A program made the position numbers and the translations under genes. A stretch of 64,000 bases of DNA, taken from assembly GCA_051251595.1 (NCBI GenBank), contig JBPOFA010000006.1, positions 62,001-126,000 on the forward strand, given 5' to 3'. A model generated the notes under the pieces. It was not told the origin of the DNA, did not search any database, and saw only the letters and a list, made by a program, of their open reading frames with translations. Of this stretch, positions 8,468-16,868 are shown piece after piece (the first letter of the stretch is position 1; the number at the start of each line of letters is the position of its first letter). This DNA comes from NORP110 sp051251595. GTDB taxonomy: Bacteria; Pseudomonadota; Alphaproteobacteria; Rhodobacterales; Rhodobacteraceae.

Positions 8468-9552
8468 TGCTTCGCCGTCTTTATCACGACCAGCCTGAAT
8501 CCTTCGCCTTTACGGATGCGAACCTGAAATGGGCACAAGGCCAGACCACGAAATATCCTGAAGGCCGCCAGGCCAGCGCGATCATACCTTTGTTGTGGCG
8601 CGCGCAGGAACAAGAGGGCTGGTTGTCCCGTCCGGCCATTGAATATGTCGCCGACATGTTGGGCATGGATTATATCCGCGCTTTGGAAGTCGCGACATTC
8701 TACTTTATGTTTCAACTGCAACCCGTTGGTTCAATTGCACATATTCAGGTTTGCGGCACCACGTCCTGCATGATTTGCGGGGCCGAAGATCTGATTGGTG
8801 TCTGCAAAGAGAAAATTGCCGCCAACGCGCATGAGCTTTCTGCCGATGGCAAGTTCAGCTGGGAAGAGGTCGAATGCCTTGGATCATGCTCTAACGCGCC
8901 AATGGCCCAGATCGGCAAGGACTATTATGAAGATCTGACAACCGAACGTTTGGCAGAGCTGATTGACGAAATGTCCGCTGGCAAAGTCCCTGCGCCGGGT
9001 CCTCAGAATGGCCGTTATGCATCGGAACCTTTGGCGGGTTTGACCAGCCTTAAGGAATTCGACAGCGGCAAGACCCAGTATAACGCAAGCGCCCAGTTGG
9101 CGACGGATATCGGCGACACGATTAAGCGGATTGATGGCACAGAAGTGCCCTTGCTGACGCCGTGGCAGGGCGGGGCTAAGGCCAAAGCGGCCAAGAAAGC
9201 CCCTGCCAAAAAGAAAGCCGCACCAAAGGCGTCGGCGAAAACCGAAACGAAAGCAACGGCTTCGACCTCTGTTAAGCAGAAAAAGCCTCGGGTGATGAAG
9301 GCTCCGCGCAAAGCAGGTGCGGATGATCTGAAAATGATCAAGGGCGTTGGTCCGAAACTGGAAGATCTGTTGCATAGCCTTGGGTTCTTTCATTTTGACC
9401 AAGTTTCCAAATGGACGGCCGAAGAGGTGGCCTGGGTTGATGAAAACTTGGAAGGTTTCAAAGGACGGGTCAGCCGTGATGATTGGGTGTCACAGGCAAA
9501 GATCCTGGCAGATGGGGGCGAAACAGAGTTTTCGAAACGCGCAAAGTACTAA
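8467..9552 (+). CDS. nuoE: NADH-quinone oxidoreductase subunit E with long C-terminal extension
   Basis: The 24-kDa subunit with the [2Fe-2S] cluster N1a; the ligands are Cys96, Cys101, Cys137 and Cys141. The thioredoxin-like core ends near residue 175, but the protein has 361 residues, about twice the E. coli length. The extension holds an Ala/Lys-rich low-complexity linker (about 237-283) and then a compact module (284-350) with GADDLKMIKGVGPKLE, which looks like a helix-hairpin-helix element (IKGVGPK). A near copy sits at the C-terminus of the membrane protein encoded at 9867-10646. Such extensions occur in Rhodobacterales NuoE; their role is not known to me. Confidence 0.95.
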   Translation: MLRRLYHDQPESFAFTDANLKWAQGQTTKYPEGRQASAIIPLLWRAQEQEGWLSRPAIEYVADMLGMDYIRALEVATFYFMFQLQPVGSIAHIQVCGTTSCMICGAEDLIGVCKEKIAANAHELSADGKFSWEEVECLGSCSNAPMAQIGKDYYEDLTTERLAELIDEMSAGKVPAPGPQNGRYASEPLAGLTSLKEFDSGKTQYNASAQLATDIGDTIKRIDGTEVPLLTPWQGGAKAKAAKKAPAKKKAAPKASAKTETKATASTSVKQKKPRVMKAPRKAGADDLKMIKGVGPKLEDLLHSLGFFHFDQVSKWTAEEVAWVDENLEGFKGRVSRDDWVSQAKILADGGETEFSKRAKY

Positions 9553-9607
9553 GACACGAACAGTACTTGTTTGACCTACTGGCATGGCGGGGCAGAGGAG
9601 AATTGAA

Positions 9608-9790
9608 ATGAGTGTAGAGGATACGCAAAAACAACCGGTGACGTGGACAACCACGATTATTGCTGGCGTTTTGGCCTTTTTGGCCGCGAATTTTGCTGCA
9701 GGTTTCGCCTTGGTGCCTTCGATTGTGTTTGGCGTCATTGTCACGGCGGTGGCGATCAGCGCTCGGTTTATGATCGCGTCCAAAAATTGA
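9608..9790 (+). CDS. Small membrane protein within the nuo operon
   Basis: A 60-residue protein with a hydrophobic segment from about residue 13 to 53 that can make two transmembrane helices. The ATG at 9608 has AGAGGAG seven bases upstream; the longer frame from 9584 lacks this. It sits between nuoE and nuoF where Paracoccus and Rhodobacter also carry unassigned reading frames. I recognise no named family; a membrane-anchored accessory protein of complex I is only a guess from context. Confidence 0.65.
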   Translation: MSVEDTQKQPVTWTTTIIAGVLAFLAANFAAGFALVPSIVFGVIVTAVAISARFMIASKN

Positions 9791-9866
9791 ATGGTTTGTA
9801 TTGGTTCAAAGGGCAAATCTCTAATGTGCCACGTAAGAATGCACAGATAAAACGGGGAAGTTCGCT

Positions 9867-10646
9867 ATGAGTTCTGGAAAAGAAAATCAAAACGGCAAGG
9901 TCTGGGGGCTGGCAGCAGTCGCCGGCATTATTGCGTTTTTTGTGCTAAAAGTGCTGGTGTCCTACAGTTTTGCAGCGGCTTTGCTGCTGGCTGTATTGAT
10001 TGCGGTTCTGGTGGCGATCCTATTGTGGATCGGTTTTTATCGGGATGCCGAAACGCCGGCCGAAATCGCCAAAGATGACACTATGCCGTCAGAGGCCGCC
10101 AAACCTGCGTTCGTTTCGGAAGAAGCCGAAACCGCGGCCACAGAAGAACCTGTCGCCGAGGTTGTGGCCGCGCCCGAGACGCCAAAGCCAGCCCCAAAAC
10201 CGGCAACTGCAAAAGCCAAACCACCGGCAAAGCCAAAAGCTGAGACAAACGTGTCAAAGATGACAGCCTCGTCCCTGATGGGGGATGCAGGCGCGGCGAT
10301 GGTGAATGAAAAGAAGGCTGAAAACTCTAAACCCAAGCCAAAACGCAAGCCTGTGGCGAAAAACGGTAAACCGCCTGTTATGCGCAAGGCGCGGGCGACG
10401 GGTGCGGATGATTTGAAGCTGATCAAAGGCGTCGGACCAAAGCTGGAAACCACGTTGAATGAGTTGGGCTTTTACCATTTCGATCAAATCGCGGGATGGC
10501 GAAAGAAAGAGATCGAATGGGTTGATGAACGCCTGAAATTCAAAGGCCGGATTGAACGCGATGAATGGACGAAACAATGTAAGGCTTTGGCACGTGCCAG
10601 GGCCAAAGAACTCTCTGCTGGTGCGTCTGCAAAGGGCACGAAATGA
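9867..10646 (+). CDS. Membrane protein with NuoE-like C-terminal HhH module
   Basis: 259 residues in three parts. Two hydrophobic helices (about 12-32 and 34-57) are followed by a long Ala/Pro/Glu/Lys-rich disordered stretch (60-175), then a compact domain (178-245) containing GADDLKLIKGVGPKLE, FYHFDQIAGW and FKGRIERDEW. This last part matches the end of NuoE almost residue for residue, so the two genes share a duplicated module. The start ATG at 9867 has GGGGAAG just upstream. It could tether a cytoplasmic HhH-like domain to the membrane near complex I. Database names such as endonuclease-like would rest only on the HhH motif. Confidence 0.8.
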   Translation: MSSGKENQNGKVWGLAAVAGIIAFFVLKVLVSYSFAAALLLAVLIAVLVAILLWIGFYRDAETPAEIAKDDTMPSEAAKPAFVSEEAETAATEEPVAEVVAAPETPKPAPKPATAKAKPPAKPKAETNVSKMTASSLMGDAGAAMVNEKKAENSKPKPKRKPVAKNGKPPVMRKARATGADDLKLIKGVGPKLETTLNELGFYHFDQIAGWRKKEIEWVDERLKFKGRIERDEWTKQCKALARARAKELSAGASAKGTK

Positions 10647-10657
10647 GGACTGAATAG

Positions 10658-10876
10658 TTGGATCCTGAGCAGGACAAAGTTCTGTCGCGGCGGGCACGCA
10701 TGGTTGCGATTGTCATAGCTGCGACAATGCTTTTATGGCTTGGGGCACAATGGCTGGGTGGCAGGATTGGGTTGGATGACAACTATGTCTTCCTGTTCGA
10801 CCTTGCAGCGCTGGCGGCTTTTTTCTGGTCGTTGGTGGTGATTTTTCAAATTTGGCGGAAACGCCGGGAAGACTAG
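10658..10876 (+). CDS. DUF5337-like small membrane protein
   Basis: 72 residues with a charged N-terminus (MDPEQDKVLSRRAR), two transmembrane helices (about 14-34 and 41-66) and a basic tail IWRKRRED. From memory this matches the DUF5337 family found in nuo operons of Rhodobacterales. The start is TTG at 10658 with GAGGA about 9 bases upstream, 11 bases after the preceding stop. nuoF begins 10 bases downstream. Function unknown; conserved position suggests a link to complex I. Confidence 0.7.
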   Translation: MDPEQDKVLSRRARMVAIVIAATMLLWLGAQWLGGRIGLDDNYVFLFDLAALAAFFWSLVVIFQIWRKRRED

Positions 10877-10886
10877 GAACGCGACA

Positions 10887-12182
10887 ATGCTCAAGGATCA
10901 GGACCGGATCTTTACGAACCTTTACGGCATGCATGATCGCACCCTTGCGGGTGCACGTGCGCGGGGCCATTGGGATGGAACTGCTGGCATCATCAAAAAA
11001 GGCCGCGAGTGGATCGTTGATCAGATGAAAGCATCTGGTTTGCGAGGACGCGGGGGGGCTGGTTTTCCAACCGGTCTCAAATGGTCCTTTATGCCCAAGG
11101 AAAGCGACGGTCGTCCTGCCTATCTGGTAGTGAATGCCGATGAATCAGAACCGGGCACCTGTAAAGACCGCGAAATCATGCGCCATGATCCGCATACACT
11201 GATCGAAGGCTGTCTGATCGCATCCTCTGCCATGGGCGCCCATGCGTGCTACATCTATATTCGCGGCGAATATATCCGCGAAAAAGAGGCACTGCAGGCG
11301 GCGATTGACGAATGTTACGACGCCGGATTGCTGGGCAAGAACGCGGCCGGTTCAGGTTATGATTTCGATCTATATCTGCATCACGGGGCCGGGGCCTATA
11401 TTTGTGGTGAAGAAACCGCGTTGCTGGAAAGCCTTGAAGGTAAAAAAGGCATGCCACGGATGAAGCCTCCATTCCCTGCGGGTGCGGGTCTTTATGGCTG
11501 TCCAACAACAGTGAACAACGTAGAATCCATCGCCGTTGTGCCGACGATCCTGAGGCGTGGACCAGAATGGTTTTCCAGCTTTGGCCGTCCGAACAACGTG
11601 GGCACCAAGGTGTTCGCGATTTCCGGCCATGTGAACAATCCTTGCGTTGTCGAAGAGGCGATGTCGATCCCATTCGAAGAGCTGATCGACCGTCACTGTG
11701 GCGGCATTCGTGGCGGTTGGGATAACCTAAAGGCTGTTATTCCGGGCGGGGCCTCTGTGCCATTGTTGCCGGCGGCCACGGCACGCGAAGCGATCATGGA
11801 TTTCGACTGGCTGCGCGAACAGCGTTCAGGCTTGGGGACAGCGGCTGTGATCGTGATGGATCAGGACACGGATGTGATCAAAGCAATCTGGCGTCTGTCC
11901 AAGTTCTACAAACATGAAAGCTGTGGCCAATGTACGCCGTGTCGCGAAGGCACAGGCTGGATGATGCGCGTTATGGACCGTCTGGTTACCGGTGAGGCTG
12001 AGGTTGAAGAAATCGACATGCTTCTGGACGTGACCAAACAGGTCGAAGGCCACACGATTTGTGCGCTTGGCGATGCGGCAGCCTGGCCTATTCAGGGGCT
12101 CGTGCGCCATTTCCGCAATGAGATCGAAGACCGGATCAAACACAAGCGGACCGGACGAGTCAGCGCGGTCGCGGCGGAGTAA
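10887..12182 (+). CDS. nuoF: NADH-quinone oxidoreductase subunit F (NADH- and FMN-binding)
   Basis: The 51-kDa subunit where NADH is oxidised by FMN. The glycine-rich FMN/NADH site GLRGRGGAGFPTGLKW (51-66) is present, with the [4Fe-4S] N3 ligands Cys346, Cys349 and Cys352 in ESCGQCTPCREG and Cys392 in HTICALGD. The length of 431 residues is normal. It starts at ATG with AGGA upstream; its stop lies 5 bases before a TTG-initiated DUF3291 gene. Confidence 0.97.
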   Translation: MLKDQDRIFTNLYGMHDRTLAGARARGHWDGTAGIIKKGREWIVDQMKASGLRGRGGAGFPTGLKWSFMPKESDGRPAYLVVNADESEPGTCKDREIMRHDPHTLIEGCLIASSAMGAHACYIYIRGEYIREKEALQAAIDECYDAGLLGKNAAGSGYDFDLYLHHGAGAYICGEETALLESLEGKKGMPRMKPPFPAGAGLYGCPTTVNNVESIAVVPTILRRGPEWFSSFGRPNNVGTKVFAISGHVNNPCVVEEAMSIPFEELIDRHCGGIRGGWDNLKAVIPGGASVPLLPAATAREAIMDFDWLREQRSGLGTAAVIVMDQDTDVIKAIWRLSKFYKHESCGQCTPCREGTGWMMRVMDRLVTGEAEVEEIDMLLDVTKQVEGHTICALGDAAAWPIQGLVRHFRNEIEDRIKHKRTGRVSAVAAE

Positions 12183-12187
12183 ATCAC

Positions 12188-12685
12188 TTGCAGCCTAAGG
12201 GTCATCATCTTGCAGAGTTCAATATCGGGGTCCTCCGATATGATTGGGATGACCCGCGCGTTGCTGATTTCGTGAACGGCTTGGACTTGGTGAATGGAAT
12301 TGCTGCGCGCAGTCCTGGGTTTGTTTGGCGTTTTGGTGATTCTGACATGGAAAATGCACAGCTGGACGATGCTGGGCCGCTTGGCGGAAATCCCAGGACG
12401 GCATCTACGTTGTCTGTGTGGGAAAATGTCGAAAGCCTAGAGGCATTCGTTTGGAAAACCCTGCACAAGCAGTTCTACGACCGAAAAGCAGACTGGTTTG
12501 CGCCGGGGCAAGGGATTCGCATGGTTTTGTGGTGGGTTCCCGAAGGGCACCGGCCCACAATTGCAGAGGCTAAGTCTCGGTTCGATTTGCTGTCTGAACA
12601 GGGCGATAGCGACGAGGCCTTTAGCTGGACGCATTTGCAACAGGCGAAGCTGTGGAAAGACAAGCAATGTGAGGCTGCCGCATGA
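12188..12685 (+). CDS. DUF3291-type protein, first of a tandem pair
   Basis: 165 residues from a TTG start; the choice is supported by alignment with the next gene, as both begin KGHHLAE(F/L)NIG. Family features are the repeated WxNVESLEAFVWKTLHKQFYDR-type segment and the VLWWVPEGHRPT strand. DUF3291 proteins belong to the dimeric ferredoxin-like barrel group with monooxygenase-like folds, but no reaction is established. It lies 5 bases after nuoF and overlaps its paralogue by 4 bases. Confidence 0.75.
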   Translation: MQPKGHHLAEFNIGVLRYDWDDPRVADFVNGLDLVNGIAARSPGFVWRFGDSDMENAQLDDAGPLGGNPRTASTLSVWENVESLEAFVWKTLHKQFYDRKADWFAPGQGIRMVLWWVPEGHRPTIAEAKSRFDLLSEQGDSDEAFSWTHLQQAKLWKDKQCEAAA

Positions 12686-13176
12686 AGGGTCATCATCTTG
12701 CGGAACTGAATATCGGGCGCCTTTTGGCCCCGACTGATGATCCTCGGGTTGCGGAGTTCATGGACAACCTTGATCGTGTCAACGGGCTGGGCAAACGGAT
12801 GCCCGGTTTCGTCTGGATGATGGAAGGTTCGGGACAGCCTGGAACCGGAAATACGGAAAACAACATTGGCGGCGATCCGCAATTTGTGACGAATATGACA
12901 GTTTGGGAAGACGTCTCGACGCTGGAACAATTTGTCTGGAACACGGTTCATCGTCAGTTTTACGAACGTCGCCAGGAATGGTTCGAAGTTCTGGGGAAAA
13001 TGCATTTTGTGATGTGGTGGGTCCCCGAAGGTCATCAGCCGTCTTTGCAGGAAGCGTTGGACCGGTTGGACCATCTGCGCGACAATAGCGACAGTGACCA
13101 TGCTTTTGGCTGGTCTTATCTAAAAGATGCGCAGCTTTGGCGCTCGCATAACTGTAATAAAACCGCGGCGGAGTAA
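12682..13176 (+). CDS. DUF3291-type protein, second of a tandem pair
   Basis: 164 residues, starting at an ATGA overlap with the preceding paralogue. Shared blocks include KGHHLAELNIG, DPRVAEFMDNLDRVNG, MTVWEDVSTLEQFVWNTVHRQFY and VMWWVPEGHQPS, so the two arose by tandem duplication and have since diverged over much of their length. Both keep the same motifs, which suggests a heterodimer or two substrates, but this is inference. It sits in the nuoF-nuoG interval of the complex I operon. Confidence 0.75.
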   Translation: MKGHHLAELNIGRLLAPTDDPRVAEFMDNLDRVNGLGKRMPGFVWMMEGSGQPGTGNTENNIGGDPQFVTNMTVWEDVSTLEQFVWNTVHRQFYERRQEWFEVLGKMHFVMWWVPEGHQPSLQEALDRLDHLRDNSDSDHAFGWSYLKDAQLWRSHNCNKTAAE

Positions 13177-13180
13177 TATT

Positions 13181-13603
13181 ATGAGCCTTAGTACAAAAAC
13201 ATTGGCGTCAGTCGCCCTGATTGCAAATCTGGCGGTTCCCGCATTTGCGCAGGCTTCCGCGGATTCGATTGTGTTGCCCCCTGCGATTTATGATGATTTC
13301 GCTGTCATTGGTTATGTCAATTCAGCAAAACAGCAATGCCCCGGCGCCAAAGTGAATGAGCGGAACTTTAACAAGATGATGACCGAGACGCTTGTCGAGG
13401 TGAACAAACTTGGCATTGATCCGGTTGAGGCGGTGAACAGCCTTTCAACTGAGGCCGGTCAAGCGCAAATGAAACAGCGGGAAGCTGCTTTTCGGGCGCG
13501 CCATGGGGTGGACGCAAACAGTGTTGAGGCGCTGTGCACCGCGATTGCGCAGGAATCAAAAGACGACAAAAGCTTTCGTAAAATGGTGAAGTTCAAAAAG
13601 TGA
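13181..13603 (+). CDS. Small exported protein of unknown function
   Basis: 140 residues with a clear signal peptide: a basic start, a hydrophobic stretch LASVALIANLAV and a likely cleavage after PAFAQA (about residue 22). The mature part has two cysteines (in KQQCPGA and EALCTAI) that could form a disulfide. Its size and architecture resemble the DUF5333-like protein two genes downstream, but similarity is too low to call by eye. The ATG at 13181 follows the preceding stop by 4 bases. A periplasmic protein within the complex I operon. Confidence 0.65.
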   Translation: MSLSTKTLASVALIANLAVPAFAQASADSIVLPPAIYDDFAVIGYVNSAKQQCPGAKVNERNFNKMMTETLVEVNKLGIDPVEAVNSLSTEAGQAQMKQREAAFRARHGVDANSVEALCTAIAQESKDDKSFRKMVKFKK

Positions 13604-13917
13604 GCTGGCAGGGGCAACATATGATGCCAGGTGGCAGCGACGCGCGATCATCTATGGTCGCGCCGTCCGTGCTGTCTGCATATGCTTTGCCCGGCCGAAG
13701 GGTTCACGAAACTGTTGCTGGTTCGGTGGCAAACGGTTGTGATAGCAAGACAAAAGCCGCGCTGCGTCGTAACGCAGACGCGGCCGATATAATGGGGGCA
13801 AACCCCAATCTAAATGAAACGGTAAAGCGTTTCAAAATGCTGGGCGTTAAAGGGCCGACGGAACTGGCCTTTGATTTCAACTGGACGCAGATCACTGCGT
13901 ATCAGGCAAAGGAATGA
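13600..13917 (+). CDS. Hypothetical protein within the nuo operon
   Basis: 105 residues from GTG 13600, which overlaps the previous stop as GTGA; an ATG at 13621 with CAGGGG upstream is an equally good start and would give 98 residues. There is no signal peptide or membrane helix. The C-terminal half (KRFKMLGVKGPTELAFDF) looks folded, the N-terminal part low in structure. I recognise no family. The evidence for coding is the tight packing and conserved reading direction only. Confidence 0.45.
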   Translation: MSWQGQHMMPGGSDARSSMVAPSVLSAYALPGRRVHETVAGSVANGCDSKTKAALRRNADAADIMGANPNLNETVKRFKMLGVKGPTELAFDFNWTQITAYQAKE

Positions 13918-13920
13918 CGC

Positions 13921-14358
13921 ATGCAACCCAAGTTCAACACGACAAAACATACCCGAAAAACCGCAGCACTGGCCTTGTGTCTGGCAATGATGACCGGAAC
14001 ATCGCTAGCGCAGGACAAGCTGCCGCTCAATCAGGAAGAGCATATTTACGGCTCGCTGCGATCTGCCGCGATCGGGGCGATGATCGAAAAGCGTTGCCCT
14101 ACGATCTCTGCGCGCCGCATGTTGGCCATTTGGAAGGCGCGGGCATTGCTTAGTTATGCACATGGTAAGGGTTATTCGACCGCGGAAGTTAAGGCATTTG
14201 TCTATGACAAGGCTGAACAGAAGCGTATGAGACAATCGGTCAATAAATACCTTCGCAAAAAGGGTGCTGTTCGCGGTGAGCCAGAGACCTATTGCGAAAT
14301 AGGCCGTCAAGAAATCAAAAAAGGCACGCTGACGGGTCAGCTGCTGCGGGAATCCTGA
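13921..14358 (+). CDS. DUF5333-like exported protein
   Basis: 145 residues with an N-terminal signal peptide (hydrophobic ALALCLAMMTGTSLAQ, cleavage near residue 37). The mature part contains RCPTISARR and a late ETYCEIGRQEIKKGT, giving two cysteines that probably pair. From memory this pattern fits DUF5333, a family of Rhodobacterales whose gene usually lies next to nuoG. The start follows the previous stop by 3 bases. Periplasmic; function unknown, though location suggests a role in assembly or stability of complex I. Confidence 0.65.
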   Translation: MQPKFNTTKHTRKTAALALCLAMMTGTSLAQDKLPLNQEEHIYGSLRSAAIGAMIEKRCPTISARRMLAIWKARALLSYAHGKGYSTAEVKAFVYDKAEQKRMRQSVNKYLRKKGAVRGEPETYCEIGRQEIKKGTLTGQLLRES

Positions 14359-14395
14359 TGCTGAGCGTCTTGCAGGCCCCGCGAAAGAATTGCAA

Positions 14396-14417
14396 AAGGG
14401 CACGGAACGGTGCCCTT
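14396..14417 (+). promoter_or_regulatory. Intra-operon hairpin upstream of nuoG
   Basis: AAGGGCAC, loop GGAACG, GTGCCCTT form a perfect 8-bp stem in the 76-base gap before nuoG. It is not followed by a T-run on the plus strand, so it is more likely an RNA processing or stability element than a full terminator. It lies 17 bases before the nuoG ATG. Confidence 0.45.
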
Positions 14418-14434
14418 CTAAAAACAGGTGGAAG

Positions 14435-16453
14435 ATGTCTGACCTAAAAAAGATCATTATCGACGGACAGGAACTGGAAGTTGATGGGGCGATGACCCTT
14501 ATTCAGGCCTGCGAAGTGGCTGGCATCGAAGTGCCGCGTTTCTGCTATCATGAACGTCTGACGATTGCAGGGAACTGCCGCATGTGTCTGGTCGAGGTCG
14601 TTGGCGGCCCACCAAAGCCTGCCGCATCTTGTGCGATGCAGGTCAAAGATTTGCGCCCCGGCCCTGAAGGCCAGCCGCCTGTTGTGAAAACCAACAGCCC
14701 AATGGTCAAAAAGGCCCGCGAAGGGGTGATGGAATTCCTGCTGATCAACCACCCGCTGGATTGCCCGATCTGTGACCAGGGCGGCGAGTGTGATTTGCAG
14801 GATCAGGCGATGGCCTATGGCGTTGATTTTTCACGCTACCGCGAGCCAAAACGTGCCAGCGAAGATCTCGATCTGGGACCGTTGGTGGAAACCCACATGA
14901 CCCGCTGTATTTCCTGCACCCGCTGTGTGCGATTCACGTCAGAGGTCGCGGGCATTACCCAAATGGGCCAAACCGGCCGCGGCGAGGATGCGGAAATCAC
15001 CAGCTATCTTGGCCAAACACTGAATTCAAACCTGCAAGGCAATATCATTGATCTGTGTCCGGTTGGGGCTTTGGTGTCCAAACCTTACGCCTTTACGGCG
15101 CGTCCCTGGGAATTGACCAAGACGGAAACGATTGATGTCATGGATGCTTTGGGGTCCAACATCCGCGTGGATACAAAAGGGCGCGAAGTGATGCGCATTT
15201 TGCCGCGCAACCATGATGGCGTGAACGAAGAATGGATTTCGGATAAGACTCGTTTCGTCTGGGACGGTCTGCGTCGTCAACGTCTGGACCAACCTTATGT
15301 GCGTGTTGGCGGCAAGCTGAAGCCCGCAACATGGGGAGAGGCATTGTCCAAGGCTGCGGCTGCGATGAAGGGCAAAAAAGTCGCCGGTCTGATTGGCGAT
15401 TTGGTCTCTGTCGAGGCGGCGTTTGCCTTGAAACAGTTGGTTGAAGGGCAGGGTGGCGCTGTTGAGTGCCGCGTGGATGGCGCGAAATTGCCGGCTGGCA
15501 ATCGGTCTGGCTATGTTGGCACCGCCACCATCGAAGATATCGACAACGCCGAAATGATCCAGATCATCGGGTGTAACCCTGCTGTCGAAGCGCCGGTTCT
15601 GAACGCGCGTATCCGCAAGGCTTGGGCCAAGGGCGCAAATGTTGGTTTGGTCGGTGAAGCTGTCGATCTGACTTATGAATACGCCCATATGGGCACAGAC
15701 CGCGAAGCGCTTGCCGGTTTGCTGGATCACAAATTCAGCAAAGTGCTAAAAGTTCCGTCTGTCGTCATCGTCGGGCAGGGCGCATTGAATGAGGCTGATG
15801 GCGAAGCTGTATTGGCCCATGCCATGAAGCTTGCCGAAGACACCAACAGCAAATTGATGGTTCTGCACACGGCGGCGTCGCGTGTTGGGGCTATGGATAT
15901 TGATGCAACGACCAAAGGCGGCATGAAAGAAGCGTTGAAGGACGCAGAAGTCGTGTACAGCCTTGGCGCAGATGAGGTTGAAATTGGCGAAGGTCCTTTT
16001 GTCATTTACCAGGGCAGCCATGGTGATCGTGGGGCGCATCGCGCCGACATTATTCTGCCTGGCGCGGCCTATACCGAAGAAAACGGTTTGTTCGTGAACA
16101 CCGAAGGGCGGCCTCAACTGGCGATGCGTGCTGGGTTTGCACCTGGGGATGCCAAGGAAAACTGGGCGATCCTGCGGGCGCTGTCTGCTGAAATGGATGC
16201 GACCTTGCCATACGACTCGCTCGCCGCGCTGCGTCACGATTTGATTGCGGCAGTGCCCCATTTGGCAGGTGTTGATGAGGTGCCCGAGAATGAATGGTCT
16301 CCGGTGAAATTGAAGAAAATGGGGAAAGCGACGTTAAAGAACGCGATCAAGGACTTTTACCTGACGAACCCGGTTGCGCGTGCAAGTGCGCTGATGGCAG
16401 AGCTTTCGGCGAATGCCAAAGGCCGGGCGAACACAAAGATCGCGGCTGAGTAG
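14435..16453 (+). CDS. nuoG: NADH-quinone oxidoreductase subunit G
   Basis: The 75-kDa subunit with several Fe-S clusters. The [2Fe-2S] ferredoxin domain shows Cys37, Cys48, Cys51 and Cys66; the following 4Fe-4S sites are visible in HPLDCPICDQGGECDLQD and CISCTRCVRFTSEV. The rest is the molybdopterin-oxidoreductase-like domain without a cofactor. At 672 residues it is of the short mitochondrial/Paracoccus type, not the ~900-residue E. coli type. The ATG at 14435 has AGGTGGAAG upstream; a start at 14390 would add non-homologous residues from the hairpin region. Confidence 0.96.
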   Translation: MSDLKKIIIDGQELEVDGAMTLIQACEVAGIEVPRFCYHERLTIAGNCRMCLVEVVGGPPKPAASCAMQVKDLRPGPEGQPPVVKTNSPMVKKAREGVMEFLLINHPLDCPICDQGGECDLQDQAMAYGVDFSRYREPKRASEDLDLGPLVETHMTRCISCTRCVRFTSEVAGITQMGQTGRGEDAEITSYLGQTLNSNLQGNIIDLCPVGALVSKPYAFTARPWELTKTETIDVMDALGSNIRVDTKGREVMRILPRNHDGVNEEWISDKTRFVWDGLRRQRLDQPYVRVGGKLKPATWGEALSKAAAAMKGKKVAGLIGDLVSVEAAFALKQLVEGQGGAVECRVDGAKLPAGNRSGYVGTATIEDIDNAEMIQIIGCNPAVEAPVLNARIRKAWAKGANVGLVGEAVDLTYEYAHMGTDREALAGLLDHKFSKVLKVPSVVIVGQGALNEADGEAVLAHAMKLAEDTNSKLMVLHTAASRVGAMDIDATTKGGMKEALKDAEVVYSLGADEVEIGEGPFVIYQGSHGDRGAHRADIILPGAAYTEENGLFVNTEGRPQLAMRAGFAPGDAKENWAILRALSAEMDATLPYDSLAALRHDLIAAVPHLAGVDEVPENEWSPVKLKKMGKATLKNAIKDFYLTNPVARASALMAELSANAKGRANTKIAAE

Positions 16454-16455
16454 AC

Positions 16456-16857
16456 GTGAAGGTGAAGGGGATGGTCTTCGCAGTGATGTCAGGGGGGCTG
16501 GCGGCCTGTGCCGCAGAACCCACGACAACGGACGAATCTGTTCCCTTCGAGCCGGAATATATGGAAGTGAAAACGCGCCTGTTGGATAATGATTTGGTTA
16601 ATTTCGAAGTCAAAATGAAGGGCGCACGCGACAATAACGACGTTGCGGACTACCTCGAATGCGCTGCAGCGCAGTATGCATTGATCCGAGGGTATGGTTT
16701 TACGCGTCACGTCCGCACTAATGTGGCAAATGAGGGTGGCATTTGGCGCGGAGATGCGGTTTACACCATCTCGCCATCCCTGCCACAGGGATTACGAACA
16801 ATAGATGCTGAAGTCGCGGTACAAAACTGCGCAGCACAGGGAATACCCACGGTCTAA
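16456..16857 (+). CDS. Small lipoprotein within the nuo operon
   Basis: 133 residues from GTG 16456. The N-terminus VKVKGMVFAVMSGGLAAC ends in a lipobox, so Cys18 is the predicted lipidation site. The mature part contains DYLECAAAQYALIRGYGFTRH, which resembles the CC0125/CC1285 family of alphaproteobacterial lipoproteins as I remember it; this is tentative. It begins 2 bases after the nuoG stop and ends 11 bases before nuoH, where Paracoccus also carries an unassigned frame. Probably anchored at the periplasmic face of a membrane. Confidence 0.65.
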   Translation: MKVKGMVFAVMSGGLAACAAEPTTTDESVPFEPEYMEVKTRLLDNDLVNFEVKMKGARDNNDVADYLECAAAQYALIRGYGFTRHVRTNVANEGGIWRGDAVYTISPSLPQGLRTIDAEVAVQNCAAQGIPTV

Positions 16858-16868
16858 GGGGCTGGGAC

